A DNA stretch of 64,000 nucleotides, from the NCBI RefSeq assembly GCF_016894385.1, contig NZ_CP069811.1, positions 348,501 to 412,500 of the forward strand, in the 5' to 3' direction. This stretch comes from Cupriavidus oxalaticus (GTDB lineage: Bacteria; Pseudomonadota; Gammaproteobacteria; Burkholderiales; Burkholderiaceae). The stretch's first letter is position 1; each line of letters begins with the position of its first letter. Under the pieces are notes generated by a model that was not told the DNA's origin, did not search any database, and saw only the letters and a list, made by a program, of their open reading frames with translations. Below, one piece after another: positions 17,342-25,108 of this stretch. Position numbers and translations under genes: made by a program.

Positions 17342-18127
17342 TCAGGCGGTTTGCGCAAGAGCCGGCATATACCGGCGGCATGCGTCGCCAAAACGCGTGA
17401 ATAGCGATTGCGAGAGCCGATCTGTGCTTGCGCTGACTTCCGGGTGCCACTGGACGCCGATGGCGAAATCCGCATCCACGACCCGGATTGCCTCGATCAG
17501 TCCGTCGGCATGCATGGCTTCCGCCGCCAGTCCTTCGCCCAGCGTACGAATACCCTGCATATGCAGTGAATTCACGAGTGCCACGTCGGCACGCGTCCAG
17601 TCACGCAGCAGGCCGTCCGGCGCAAGAAAGACGCTGTGCTTGTAGCGGTAGCGCGTGTCGAGCGGATCCGAAAGCTCCTCCCGGTGATCCGCATCGTGGC
17701 CGGCCGCGTAGATATCGGGATGCAGCGTGCCGCCGAACGCGACATTCATTTCCTGGAAACCACGGCAGATCGCGAGCATGGGAAGACCCCGCGACACGGC
17801 GCCGCGAATCAGTTGCATGGCGACGTGATCGCGTGCGGGATCGAGCAGGAAGCCCGCCGGCTCTTCGCCTCCATAGAGGGCCGGCGCCACGTTGGAAGCG
17901 CCACCGGGGAACAGCAGGCCGGACAGCACCCTGAGATAGGGCGTGACATCGGAGATCGCGTCGGTCGCGGGAATGAAAACCGGTGCTACGCCGGCTATGT
18001 CGCTCAATGCACGGCGATAGCTTTCCTTGACGCCATGATGATCGTGGTCCCCGACAAAAAACCTGTCGCAGACAATGCCGACGAGAGGCGGGTTGGCGTG
18101 GCGCGGAGAGCAGGCTGGGGATGTCAT
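17342..18127 (-). CDS. Peptidase C26 / gamma-glutamyl hydrolase-like amidotransferase
   Basis: A 261-residue class-I glutamine-amidotransferase-fold protein of the PuuD/peptidase C26 group, which cleaves gamma-glutamyl amides. The nucleophile elbow is LAICRGFQEMNVAFGG, with the Cys in AICRG. The catalytic His/Glu pair lies in IGVQWHPE, and the oxyanion region is LLFPGGASNV. Starts at 18127 or 18148 are both possible and neither has a clear ribosome site. It sits near a glutamine-synthetase homologue and a Rieske oxygenase. AtdA2/TdnT, of the same fold, occur in aniline gene clusters. A role in releasing glutamate from a gamma-glutamyl intermediate is inferred. Confidence 0.85.
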   Translation of the reverse strand: MTSPACSPRHANPPLVGIVCDRFFVGDHDHHGVKESYRRALSDIAGVAPVFIPATDAISDVTPYLRVLSGLLFPGGASNVAPALYGGEEPAGFLLDPARDHVAMQLIRGAVSRGLPMLAICRGFQEMNVAFGGTLHPDIYAAGHDADHREELSDPLDTRYRYKHSVFLAPDGLLRDWTRADVALVNSLHMQGIRTLGEGLAAEAMHADGLIEAIRVVDADFAIGVQWHPEVSASTDRLSQSLFTRFGDACRRYMPALAQTA

Positions 18128-18253
18128 GGCGGGGCGTCGCTTATGCATGGTGTGGCATGGTGTGCTGTCAGCCGATGGTAGGCGAAGGCATCGCCGGCTT
18201 GAACGCCTGGGCGCCATTTGGCGGCACCCCCATGCAAAACATGATTGGAGAAG

Positions 18254-18282
18254 AAAAAAGGCCGCCCGGAGGCCGAGGCGGC
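18254..18282 (-). terminator. Orphan Rho-independent terminator (minus strand)
   Basis: Read on the minus strand, GCCGCC (from 18282) pairs with GGCGGC (to 18261), and a run of six T (18259-18254) follows. No intact minus-strand gene lies directly upstream; only plus-strand remnants are there. It therefore probably belonged to a deleted gene or acts distally on the AraC transcript. Confidence 0.55.
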
Positions 18283-18456
18283 GAAGTACGGCTAACGTTA
18301 CGTCGGTTCAAGAAACGAACTCTGACAAGCGGCATCGCCGCAAGAAAAGCGCCGCATTCACATGAAAGACCCCGGCTGAGGCCTGTTGCTACATTGCCTT
18401 CCAGTTTTCGGCCAATCACCAAGGATCAAGCGTGACCAGGATTGCAGCTTCCTGAA

Positions 18457-18936
18457 ATGCGTGAGGATGTGCTGAACGCGAAATACGCCGTCCTGGCCAA
18501 ACGCGAGCACACACCCGCGCAGGCGATAGCCTGGGAAACCGTCCAGCGAGAGACCGCCCGGCTGTTCGGGTATGACGTCTTCGTGATCAGCACGCCCATG
18601 TGGAACTGGGGCCTGCCGTATCGGCTCAAGCACTATATCGACGTCATCACGCAGCCGGGCCTCACCTTCAAGTGGACCCCCGAGCGCGGCTACGAAGGGT
18701 TGGTGCTGGGCCGCCGTGCAGTCGTGGCCTACGCCAGCTCCTTTGACTATGGCGATGGCTCTCCGCTGGCGCGCTTTGACCATCAGAAGGGCTACCTTGA
18801 GGACTGGCTGCGCATGATCGGGATCGACGACATCCGCACCATCGCGTTCGGTCCGACCCATCCTGACGCTCCGGCCATGCCCGCCGCCCGCGCGCAGGCG
18901 CTGAAGCAAGCCGAGGCGCTGGCGCGTACGCTCTGA
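18457..18936 (+). pseudogene. 5'-truncated FMN-dependent NADH azoreductase/quinone reductase
   Basis: The 159-residue frame matches the body of AzoR-type flavodoxin-fold reductases: YDVFVISTPMWNWGLPYRLK, then HYIDVITQPGLTFKW and GLVLGRRAVVAYASS. Intact members are about 200 residues. Here the first 40 or so, including the FMN-phosphate loop, are absent, and an in-frame stop lies at 18433-18435. The surviving part is uninterrupted, so loss may be recent. TGA overlaps ATG of the next remnant, preserving an operon junction. Confidence 0.75.
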
Positions 18937-19067
18937 TGCGCGGGCATGCCAGGCATGGATTGCCGCTTGTCGTCATCGTGGCGTTTGCATGCGGTGGCTT
19001 CAGCCTGCGCACGCCGATGACGACGATCGGCGCCGTGCTGCAGCGCGTGCAGGCCGATAGCGCGATG
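18936..19067 (+). pseudogene. N-terminal remnant of CynX/NimT-type MFS transporter
   Basis: The frame starts at an ATGA-type overlap with the azoreductase remnant and encodes one hydrophobic helix (LPLVVIVAFACGGFSLRT) followed by PMTTIGAVLQRVQADSAMSA. This is the opening of cyanate/nitroimidazole-transporter-like MFS proteins. Similarity stops near residue 44, where the sequence runs into the 3' end of the convergent AraC gene. Rearrangement seems to have removed the rest. Confidence 0.6.
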
Positions 19068-19126
19068 TCGGCATGGGCCGTTGGCCGAACCTGGCCTGAT
19101 GCGATGCCCGATGTCCCGGCATGCAC

Positions 19127-19984
19127 TCAGGTGCGCTCCCGGCGGATGCGTGCCGGCGTGTTGCCGGCGATGCGGCGAAAGCAGGTGGTCATATGCGCCT
19201 GGTCGGCAAAGCCGCACTCATGTGCGATCTTGCTCAACGGCGTGCTCGTTTCCACCAGCAGTCGCGTGGCGCGTGTCACGCGCCGCTGCATGATGAAGCG
19301 CAGCGGCGCCTCGCCGGTGGAGGTGCGGAAGGCGCGCATGAAATGCGGAAGGCTGACCTCGGCCAACGCGGCCAGCTCGGTAATGGCGATATTGTCGCCA
19401 AGATGGGCTTCGATGTAGTCGAGGATACGGCGCAGCCGGAAAGGCGCGAGCCCGCCCTTGCAGGGCTGGCGCGGTGCCGGCGTCCCGAGCCTGGCAAGCT
19501 CCACGGCGAGCAGGCCGATCAGGCTCTCGCAGTAGAGCCGCTGGCCGATGCGGGGCGTGACGCATTCCAGCGCGAGCCGGTCGGTGATGGCCCAGATGGG
19601 CTTGTTCTCGAACATGAGGCGGGAGTGGAAAAGCTCCGCGCCATTGGCGGTGCCGCAGGCCTCGGCCAGCAGGGCGTCGTCGAAATGGATCGCCACGCAG
19701 CGAAAGCTGCGAATGAATGGCGTATGGCCGTACGCTTCGCCGCCACGTTCGATCAGGCTGAGGTGATCGCTGCCGCGATAGCCATCGGCAAGCGGTTTCG
19801 ATGGCTTGTGGCGTGCCTCGATGCGGCCTCCCGTCTCGCGCAGGGCAGCTCGCAGGCTGACTCTTTTGGAACCGATCGGGCGGGCGACATCCTGCAATTC
19901 GCCGTACTCGATGACTTCCACTGCCGTGTTTGCCCAGATGCCGGCGGTGCGGCTCTGATGTGCGTTGGTGACGATGTGTACCAC
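19127..19984 (-). CDS. AraC-family transcriptional regulator
   Basis: A 285-residue AraC/XylS regulator. The C-terminal DNA-binding domain has NIAITELAALAEVSLPHFMR as the first HTH, RAFRTSTGEAPLRFIMQRRV, and the second HTH in TPLSKIAHECGFADQAHMTT. The longer ATG-started frame encodes an implausible Arg-rich leader. GTG at 19984 is preferred because AGGAG lies about 7 bases upstream. It is divergent from the Rieske operon across 552 bp and is a candidate activator of it. Its 3' end abuts gene debris. Confidence 0.85.
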   Translation of the reverse strand: MVHIVTNAHQSRTAGIWANTAVEVIEYGELQDVARPIGSKRVSLRAALRETGGRIEARHKPSKPLADGYRGSDHLSLIERGGEAYGHTPFIRSFRCVAIHFDDALLAEACGTANGAELFHSRLMFENKPIWAITDRLALECVTPRIGQRLYCESLIGLLAVELARLGTPAPRQPCKGGLAPFRLRRILDYIEAHLGDNIAITELAALAEVSLPHFMRAFRTSTGEAPLRFIMQRRVTRATRLLVETSTPLSKIAHECGFADQAHMTTCFRRIAGNTPARIRRERT

Positions 19985-20229
19985 GTTCAGTCTCCTACCT
20001 GACCTGACCCCTGACCATGAATACATCCCGGGATCGCAAGGCCGTTCTCGATGCCATGCAAGGCTGCATGGCGCTCGGTTATCGCGACCCCGACGCCCGT
20101 GAACTCGCCGTCCGTCAGCCCCGTATCGAGGTGTTTCGGTTCGCTTCGTTTTCGGGCTTCTGACACGGTGGTTCCCCCTCTTCGGCGTCATGGCGACAGC
20201 GCCAGGCTCGCCGAACTCTTTTACTGCGT

Positions 20230-20237
20230 TGCATACA
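20230..20237. promoter_or_regulatory. TGCATACA element, site 1
   Basis: TGCATACA differs by one base from the palindrome TGCATGCA found at sites 2, 3 and 5. It lies 42 bp (about four helical turns) before site 2. Candidate operator half of the GntR regulator encoded downstream; inference only. Confidence 0.35.
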
Positions 20238-20271
20238 GAGTGTACTAACAAGAGTCCAGAAAATACAGTTA

Positions 20272-20279
20272 TGCATGCA
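20272..20279. promoter_or_regulatory. TGCATGCA palindrome, site 2
   Basis: A perfect 8-bp palindrome in the araC-Rieske intergenic region, identical to the core of the palindrome in front of gntR. Probable transcription factor site by recurrence. Confidence 0.4.
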
Positions 20280-20446
20280 GTCTAGCGAATTCTCCGGTGG
20301 TTAAGGGTAAACACCTAAGATTCCTGTCGGTTGTGAGGGTGACGAAGAAAATCTATATAAAACATGTAGTTATAAGAGTGTTTCAGGCATGATGGCTTGT
20401 GACGTGATGTCACGACATTAAGAAGTTTGGCGCGATGATTGTTTTC

Positions 20447-20458
20447 ATTGCATGCATC
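20447..20458. promoter_or_regulatory. ATTGCATGCATC operator-like element, site 3
   Basis: Ten of twelve bases match the perfect palindrome ATTGCATGCAAT upstream of gntR. It lies about 80-90 bases before the Rieske start codon, at or downstream of the likely promoter, a position suiting repression. Confidence 0.5.
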
Positions 20459-20470
20459 GACTAGCATGGC

Positions 20471-20478
20471 TGCATACA
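20471..20478. promoter_or_regulatory. TGCATACA element, site 4
   Basis: It is spaced 22 bp from site 3 (core to core), two helical turns, so both would face the same side of the helix. This phasing supports a paired operator. Confidence 0.35.
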
Positions 20479-20536
20479 ACGACCAATGCGCAGCGGCCGT
20501 TGGCCATCCAAAACCCCCAAGCAGGAGACCCCGACC

Positions 20537-21853
20537 ATGATGTCCAAGGAACAGAACGACCTGATTACCCGCGTGGGCGCCGATGCGCCGGCGGGCCGTC
20601 TGCTACGCCAATACTGGCAACCCGTCGCGCTTGTTGATGAATTCGAGGGCGCCCGGCCTGTGCGCGCAGTGCGGCTGATGGGTCAGGACTTCGTCGTGTT
20701 TCGCGACGAGCGAGGCCAGTACGGCATGCTCGACCGGGACTGCCCGCACCGGGGTGCCGATCTGAGTTTCGGTCGCCTGGAAGATGGCGGGCTGCGCTGC
20801 CCGTTCCACGGCTGGCTGTTCGACCGCAATGGCACCTGCCTGCAGACCCCGGCAGAGCCGGCGGGCAGCAAGCTGTGCTCGCGTATCAGGCAAAATGCCT
20901 ACCCCGTGGTCGAGCGCAGCGGCATGCTCTTTGCCTTTATCGGCGAAGGCGAGCCGCCGGCATTCCCTGCCTTTGACTGCTTTGTCGCGCCGAGCGAATA
21001 CACCTTTGCCTTCAAGGGGCTGCTCGAATGCAACTGGCTCCAGGCGCTGGAGGTTGGTATCGATCCCGCGCATGCTTCGTTCCTGCACCGCTTTTTTGAG
21101 GATGAGGACACCGCGGAGAGCTATGGCAAGCAGTTTCGCGGTGCGTCGGCCGACTCCGCCATGCCGATCACCAAGGTGCTGCGGGAGTTTGATTGCCCGG
21201 ATATCAGCCTTGCCTCGACCGGGTACGGCATGCGGCTGACGGCGCTGCGCGACCTGGGCGAGGGACAGCAGCATGTACGCGTGACCAATGTCGTGTTTCC
21301 GCAGGCCTTCATCATCCCGATGAGCGCGGAAATGACGATCGCGCAATGGCACGTGCCGATCGACGATACCAGCTGCTACTGGTACGCCATTTTCACGAGC
21401 TTTACCGAGCCGGTAAACAAGCAGCAGATGCGCGACCAGCGCCTGGCGTTGTACGAGCTGCCCGATTACCGGCCGCGCCAGAACAAGCACAACCGGTATG
21501 GCTTCAACCCCTACGAGCAACGCACCAGGACGTACACGGGCATGGGCAACGACATCAACGTCCACGACCAATGGGCGGTGGAATCGCAGGGCGCCATCCA
21601 GGACCGCACGCGCGAGCACCTGGGCACGACCGACAAGGGAATCATTGCGTACCGCAAGCAGCTGGTGGCCGCCATCGAGGCCAACGAACGTGGCGAGAAG
21701 GCGCTGATGATGGTCGATGCGGCCCAGGCAGGCGCTTTGACCGGCCCGCCGTCGATCGACGGCGTAAGCGTTGGCAGCATGGCGCCGGACGACTACTGGA
21801 GCAGCGCCGATGCAAAGCGACGTGCCGAGTCGCAATGGGCATCGCGCGCCTGA
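20537..21853 (+). CDS. Rieske non-heme iron oxygenase, alpha subunit (phthalate-dioxygenase type)
   Basis: A 438-residue ring-hydroxylating or N/O-dealkylating oxygenase of the alpha-only class. The Rieske [2Fe-2S] site is C69-x-H71 (DCPHRGADLS) and C88-x2-H91 (RCPFHGW). The mononuclear iron motif is IDPAHASFLHRFF, with H179 and H184 as ligands and D176 the likely bridging Asp. AGGAG nine bases before ATG 20537 fixes the start. Electrons are probably supplied by the ferredoxin and reductase encoded downstream. No beta subunit gene is present. The intervening glutamine-synthetase homologue suggests that an amine or its gamma-glutamyl amide is the substrate. Confidence 0.93.
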   Translation: MMSKEQNDLITRVGADAPAGRLLRQYWQPVALVDEFEGARPVRAVRLMGQDFVVFRDERGQYGMLDRDCPHRGADLSFGRLEDGGLRCPFHGWLFDRNGTCLQTPAEPAGSKLCSRIRQNAYPVVERSGMLFAFIGEGEPPAFPAFDCFVAPSEYTFAFKGLLECNWLQALEVGIDPAHASFLHRFFEDEDTAESYGKQFRGASADSAMPITKVLREFDCPDISLASTGYGMRLTALRDLGEGQQHVRVTNVVFPQAFIIPMSAEMTIAQWHVPIDDTSCYWYAIFTSFTEPVNKQQMRDQRLALYELPDYRPRQNKHNRYGFNPYEQRTRTYTGMGNDINVHDQWAVESQGAIQDRTREHLGTTDKGIIAYRKQLVAAIEANERGEKALMMVDAAQAGALTGPPSIDGVSVGSMAPDDYWSSADAKRRAESQWASRA

Positions 21854-21949
21854 CCCGGCAACCCGCAGCACAACCCTTCAACGATCGAGGCGGCCCAGCC
21901 GCGTCGTGCATCGCCTCGCGCGATGTGCGGCGCGGGAGGCCGGACCCAT

Positions 21950-23386
21950 ATGGCATTTGTAGACAAATTCGGCCTCTGGTCCGATGCACAGGCGCACGCA
22001 GCCGATGAGGTGGCCAAGCGCCTGAGCGCGGGTGACATCGAGGTCGTGCGCTTCTCCTTCCCCGACCAGCATGGGGTATTGCGCGGCAAGGCGCTGGTGG
22101 CATCGGAGGCCATCAAGGCGCTGCGCAGCGGGCTCAACGTCACGACGACGCTGTTCGCCAAGGACACGTCGCATCGCACCGTCTTCCCGGTATTCAGTAC
22201 CGGCGGCGGCTTCGATATTCCCGGCATGCAAGGCGGCGCGGACGTGACGCTGATCCCTGACCCCACCACCTTCCGCGTACTGCCATGGTCGCCAAATACG
22301 GGATGGGTGCTGTGTGATCCGTATTTCCAGGACGGCCGCGCGGTGCCGTTTGCCACCCGGCGCGTCCTGCGCAATGCCGAGCAGCGGCTGGAAGCCGAAG
22401 GCTACCGGCTCGTCACCGGGCTTGAAGTCGAATTCCATGTGTTCAAGCTCTTGCATGAGCACATGACGCCCGACGATGCCGGCCAGCCCGGCGAGCCGCC
22501 CGAGGTTGGCCTTCTTTCGCATGGGTACCAGTTCCTGACCGAACTGCGCTATGACGCGAGCGAAGCGGTCATCGAACTGATCCGCAAGAACGTGCAGCAA
22601 CTGGGACTGCCCGTGCGTTCGCTCGAGATCGAGTTCGGTCCGAGCCAGTTCGAGTTCACGTTCGCGCCGGCTTCACCCTGCGAAACGGCCGACGCCATGG
22701 TGCTGTTCCGCAGCGCGGTCAAGCAGGTATGCAAGCGGCACGGCTATCACGCCACATTCATGTGCCGGCCCAGGATCCGCAACGTGGTGTCCAGTGGCTG
22801 GCACCTGCACCAGTCGCTGCAGCGCGTTGGCGATGGAAGCAACGCGATGGTGCCGGAGATTGCCGGCGACGATCTGTCGCCGGTGGGCCGTCACTACCTC
22901 GGCGGCCTGCTGGCGCACGCGTGCGGCGCCACCGCATTCTCCACCCCGACGATCAACGGCTACAAGCGCTACCGCGCCTACTCGCTGGCGCCGGACCGCG
23001 CCATCTGGGCGCGCGACAACCGGGGCGCGATGCTGCGCGTACTGGGCGGCATGGGCGATGCGGCCACCCGTATCGAAAACCGTGTGGGCGAGCCCGCCGC
23101 CAATCCGTACCTGTACCTCGCATCGCAAGCCATTTCGGGGCTCGATGGCATCCAGCGCCGGCTGGATCCGGGACCGTCCGCTGACTCTCCCTACGAGACG
23201 CCGGCGCCATGCCTGCCGAAGACGCTGGAGGAAGCGCTGGAATGCCTGCATCAGGATACGGTGCTGCGCGAGGGCATGGGCAATGGATTCGTGGACTACT
23301 TCTGTCACATCAAGCAGGCCGAGATCGACCGCTTCAACCTCGAAGTCAGCGACTGGGAACAGCGCGAGTACTTCGATACGTTCTGA
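21950..23386 (+). CDS. Glutamine synthetase homologue (gamma-glutamyl-amide synthetase-like)
   Basis: A 478-residue ATP-dependent ligase with the glutamine synthetase core. Visible are the metal site GLEVEFHVFK, the EFGPSQFEFTFAP segment, the ATP/ammonium region SSGWHLHQSL and the glutamate-binding NGYKRYRAYSLAPDRAIWAR. An N-terminal PDQHGVLRGKAL beta-grasp region is present. The divergent motifs and the location in a catabolic operon argue against housekeeping GlnA and for ligation of glutamate to an amine, as in AtdA1/TdnQ, IpuC or GmaS. GGGAGG precedes ATG 21950 by 10 bases. The amine is unknown. Confidence 0.88.
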   Translation: MAFVDKFGLWSDAQAHAADEVAKRLSAGDIEVVRFSFPDQHGVLRGKALVASEAIKALRSGLNVTTTLFAKDTSHRTVFPVFSTGGGFDIPGMQGGADVTLIPDPTTFRVLPWSPNTGWVLCDPYFQDGRAVPFATRRVLRNAEQRLEAEGYRLVTGLEVEFHVFKLLHEHMTPDDAGQPGEPPEVGLLSHGYQFLTELRYDASEAVIELIRKNVQQLGLPVRSLEIEFGPSQFEFTFAPASPCETADAMVLFRSAVKQVCKRHGYHATFMCRPRIRNVVSSGWHLHQSLQRVGDGSNAMVPEIAGDDLSPVGRHYLGGLLAHACGATAFSTPTINGYKRYRAYSLAPDRAIWARDNRGAMLRVLGGMGDAATRIENRVGEPAANPYLYLASQAISGLDGIQRRLDPGPSADSPYETPAPCLPKTLEEALECLHQDTVLREGMGNGFVDYFCHIKQAEIDRFNLEVSDWEQREYFDTF

Positions 23387-23407
23387 TGCCATTGCAGCGA
23401 GGTTGTT

Positions 23408-23731
23408 ATGCCGACAATTATCTACGTCCTGAAGGACGGTAACCGCAAGACCGTGGCGGCAGCCAACGGCAAGACGCTGATGGAGGTGGCCATTGCCAAC
23501 AATGTGCGTGGCATCGATGCGGAGTGCGGAGGCTGTTGCTCGTGTGCCACGTGCCACGTCTATGTCGACGAAGCCTGGCTTGGCAAGCTGCCGGCGCTTG
23601 ATGACATGGAGAACGAGCTGCTCGACGGCGTGGCTGCCGAGCGCACCGGATCGAGCCGGCTGAGCTGCCAGATCATCGTCAACGACGCGCTCGACGGCCT
23701 GGTGGTGCGCATCCCTGAAACGCAGGGGTAG
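23408..23731 (+). CDS. Adrenodoxin/putidaredoxin-type [2Fe-2S] ferredoxin
   Basis: A 107-residue vertebrate-type ferredoxin. Cluster ligands are C40, C46 and C49 in ECGGCCSCATCHVYV and C87 in RLSCQII. Two further cysteines (C43, C44) lie inside the loop. It shuttles single electrons from a FAD reductase to an oxygenase. The gene lies 21 bases after the glutamine-synthetase homologue and 3 bases before the reductase, so the three are one transcriptional unit with the Rieske gene. Pairing a Rieske alpha subunit with this ferredoxin class is known for three-component oxygenases such as dicamba demethylase. Confidence 0.93.
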   Translation: MPTIIYVLKDGNRKTVAAANGKTLMEVAIANNVRGIDAECGGCCSCATCHVYVDEAWLGKLPALDDMENELLDGVAAERTGSSRLSCQIIVNDALDGLVVRIPETQG

Positions 23732-23734
23732 GCC

Positions 23735-24979
23735 ATGTCCGACCTTGTCATCATCGGCGCGTCCTACGCGGGCACGCAGCTCGCCCTGGCGGCACGCGCC
23801 AACGGCTTCACCGGAACGATCACCATGGTTGGCGACGAGCCGCATCCGCCTTACCAGCGTCCACCGCTGTCCAAAGGCTTCCTGCGCAACGAGGCCGACG
23901 CGTCCAGCCTCGCGCTGCAGTCGCCCGAGCGCTTCGCCGAGGAAACCGTCTTGCTGCGCACGGGCGTCACTGCGCTTCGCGTCGACCGTGATGCGCGCAG
24001 GGTAGAGCTGTCGGACGGCAGCCGCATCGTCTATGGCCATCTCGCGCTGACTACGGGCGCCCGCTGCCGAACGCTGGGCTGCGAGGGCGCGGGCCTTGGC
24101 AACATCCACTATCTGCGCGGGCTTGCCGATGCCTGCGCGATCCGCGATGCCGCGGCCCGGGCGCGTCGCGTCGTGGTCATCGGTGGCGGCTTCATCGGGC
24201 TTGAGGTCGCCTCGGCGTTGCGCTCGCTGGGACTCGATGTGACAGTGATCGAAATGCAGGACCGCCTGCTCAAGCGGGCCGTGCCACCGCTGATTTCCTC
24301 ATTCCTGATGCAGGCGCACAGGGACAATGGCGTGCGCTTTTGCCTGTCCTCATCCGTGCGCCGGATGGTCGGTACACAGGTGGTCGAGGCGGTCGAACTG
24401 GAGTCGGGTGAGGCCATCGATGCCGATATGGTGGTGGCGGGCCTGGGCGTGATCCCGAATGTCGAGCTGGCGCAGGCATGCGGGCTGCTGGTCGATAACG
24501 GCATCGTGGTCGACCGCCACGCGCGCACCAGCGATCCGCGCATCGTGGCAGCCGGCGATTGCGCTTCGTATCCGAATCCCTGGCTGAACACGTCGGAACT
24601 GCCTGATCAAGCCGGCCGATGCGTGCGCGTCGAGTCGATCCAGAGTGCCAATGACCTGGCCCGGGTCGCAGCGGCGACCGTGGCAGGGTGCGCCACGGCC
24701 TACGACGCCGTGCCATGGTTCTGGTCGGATCAATACCACTACAAGCTGCAAATGGCGGGGACGTCGGCCGCCCATGACCAGGCCGTGGTGCGCGGAGACA
24801 TAACGGCCGGGAAGTTCACGGCGCTCTATCTGCGCGCCGGCACGCTCATTGGTGCGGATTCGATCAACCGGCCGGTCGACCATATGGCGGCGCGCCGCCT
24901 GATTGCGGCGCGCGTACGGCCGGACCCGGGCTTGCTGCAGGACGACACGGTCGCGTTGAAGTCGCTGGTGCCCGCCTGA
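23735..24979 (+). CDS. FAD-dependent NAD(P)H:ferredoxin reductase
   Basis: A 414-residue reductase of the putidaredoxin-reductase type. The FAD dinucleotide fold is VIIGASYAGTQLALAAR at the N-terminus and the NAD fold is RVVVIGGGFIGLEVASAL near residue 150. RPPLSKGFL, the FAD-contacting RIVAAGDCASYPNP and the C-terminal reductase domain are present. It would complete the chain NAD(P)H to FAD to [2Fe-2S] to Rieske oxygenase. It is the last gene of the tightly spaced unit; 129 bases separate it from gntR. Confidence 0.93.
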   Translation: MSDLVIIGASYAGTQLALAARANGFTGTITMVGDEPHPPYQRPPLSKGFLRNEADASSLALQSPERFAEETVLLRTGVTALRVDRDARRVELSDGSRIVYGHLALTTGARCRTLGCEGAGLGNIHYLRGLADACAIRDAAARARRVVVIGGGFIGLEVASALRSLGLDVTVIEMQDRLLKRAVPPLISSFLMQAHRDNGVRFCLSSSVRRMVGTQVVEAVELESGEAIDADMVVAGLGVIPNVELAQACGLLVDNGIVVDRHARTSDPRIVAAGDCASYPNPWLNTSELPDQAGRCVRVESIQSANDLARVAAATVAGCATAYDAVPWFWSDQYHYKLQMAGTSAAHDQAVVRGDITAGKFTALYLRAGTLIGADSINRPVDHMAARRLIAARVRPDPGLLQDDTVALKSLVPA

Positions 24980-24980
24980 A

Positions 24981-25028
24981 CGCTCCGGGTTGCGCTCCGG
25001 GTTGCGCTTCGGGTTGCGCTTCGGGTTG
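24981..25028. repeat. Four 12-bp tandem repeats after the reductase gene
   Basis: Two copies of CGCTCCGGGTTG followed by two of CGCTTCGGGTTG sit immediately after the reductase stop codon and end 16 bases before the gntR palindrome. They are direct, without spacers. The unit length suggests slippage expansion. Confidence 0.85.
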
Positions 25029-25043
25029 GTGTACCATTGCCGC

Positions 25044-25055
25044 ATTGCATGCAAT
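25044..25055. promoter_or_regulatory. ATTGCATGCAAT palindrome upstream of gntR (site 5)
   Basis: A perfect 12-bp palindrome 54 bases before the chosen gntR start. GntR/FCD regulators commonly bind short palindromes of this kind and autoregulate. Its core recurs upstream of the Rieske gene, tying the two promoters together. Confidence 0.55.
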
Positions 25056-25108
25056 TGTGTGCCAACCGGTATGCAATGCGGCCCGACTTTCCGCTGGACG
25101 CGAGTGAG

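Larger units (their letters stand above)
20252..20536 (+). promoter_or_regulatory. AT-rich promoter region of the Rieske oxygenase operon
   Basis: This stretch is much more AT-rich than its surroundings, with TCTATATAAAAC near 20352-20363 and TTATAAGAG near 20370-20378 as possible -10 elements. An inverted repeat GTGAC-N5-GTCAC spans 20399-20413. TGCATRCA elements flank it. The AraC and GntR proteins nearby are the natural candidates for binding here. Confidence 0.5.

Noticed and set aside
18168..18422. Minus-strand porin 3' end before the orphan terminator
   Set aside because: The residues before the hairpin end in VRVRFLN rather than a terminal Phe and stop, so the lost gene cannot be identified.
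20398..20414. CRP-type TGTGA-N6-TCACA site
   Set aside because: The right half is displaced by one base and ends in TCACG; only a GTGAC-N5-GTCAC repeat can be claimed.
21950..23386. Housekeeping glutamine synthetase GlnA
   Set aside because: The metal and glutamate motifs are divergent, and the gene sits inside an oxygenase operon; a gamma-glutamyl-amide ligase fits better.
24981..25028. Possible CRISPR or iteron array
   Set aside because: The 12-bp units are directly adjacent without spacers, only four copies exist, and no cas or replication genes are nearby.
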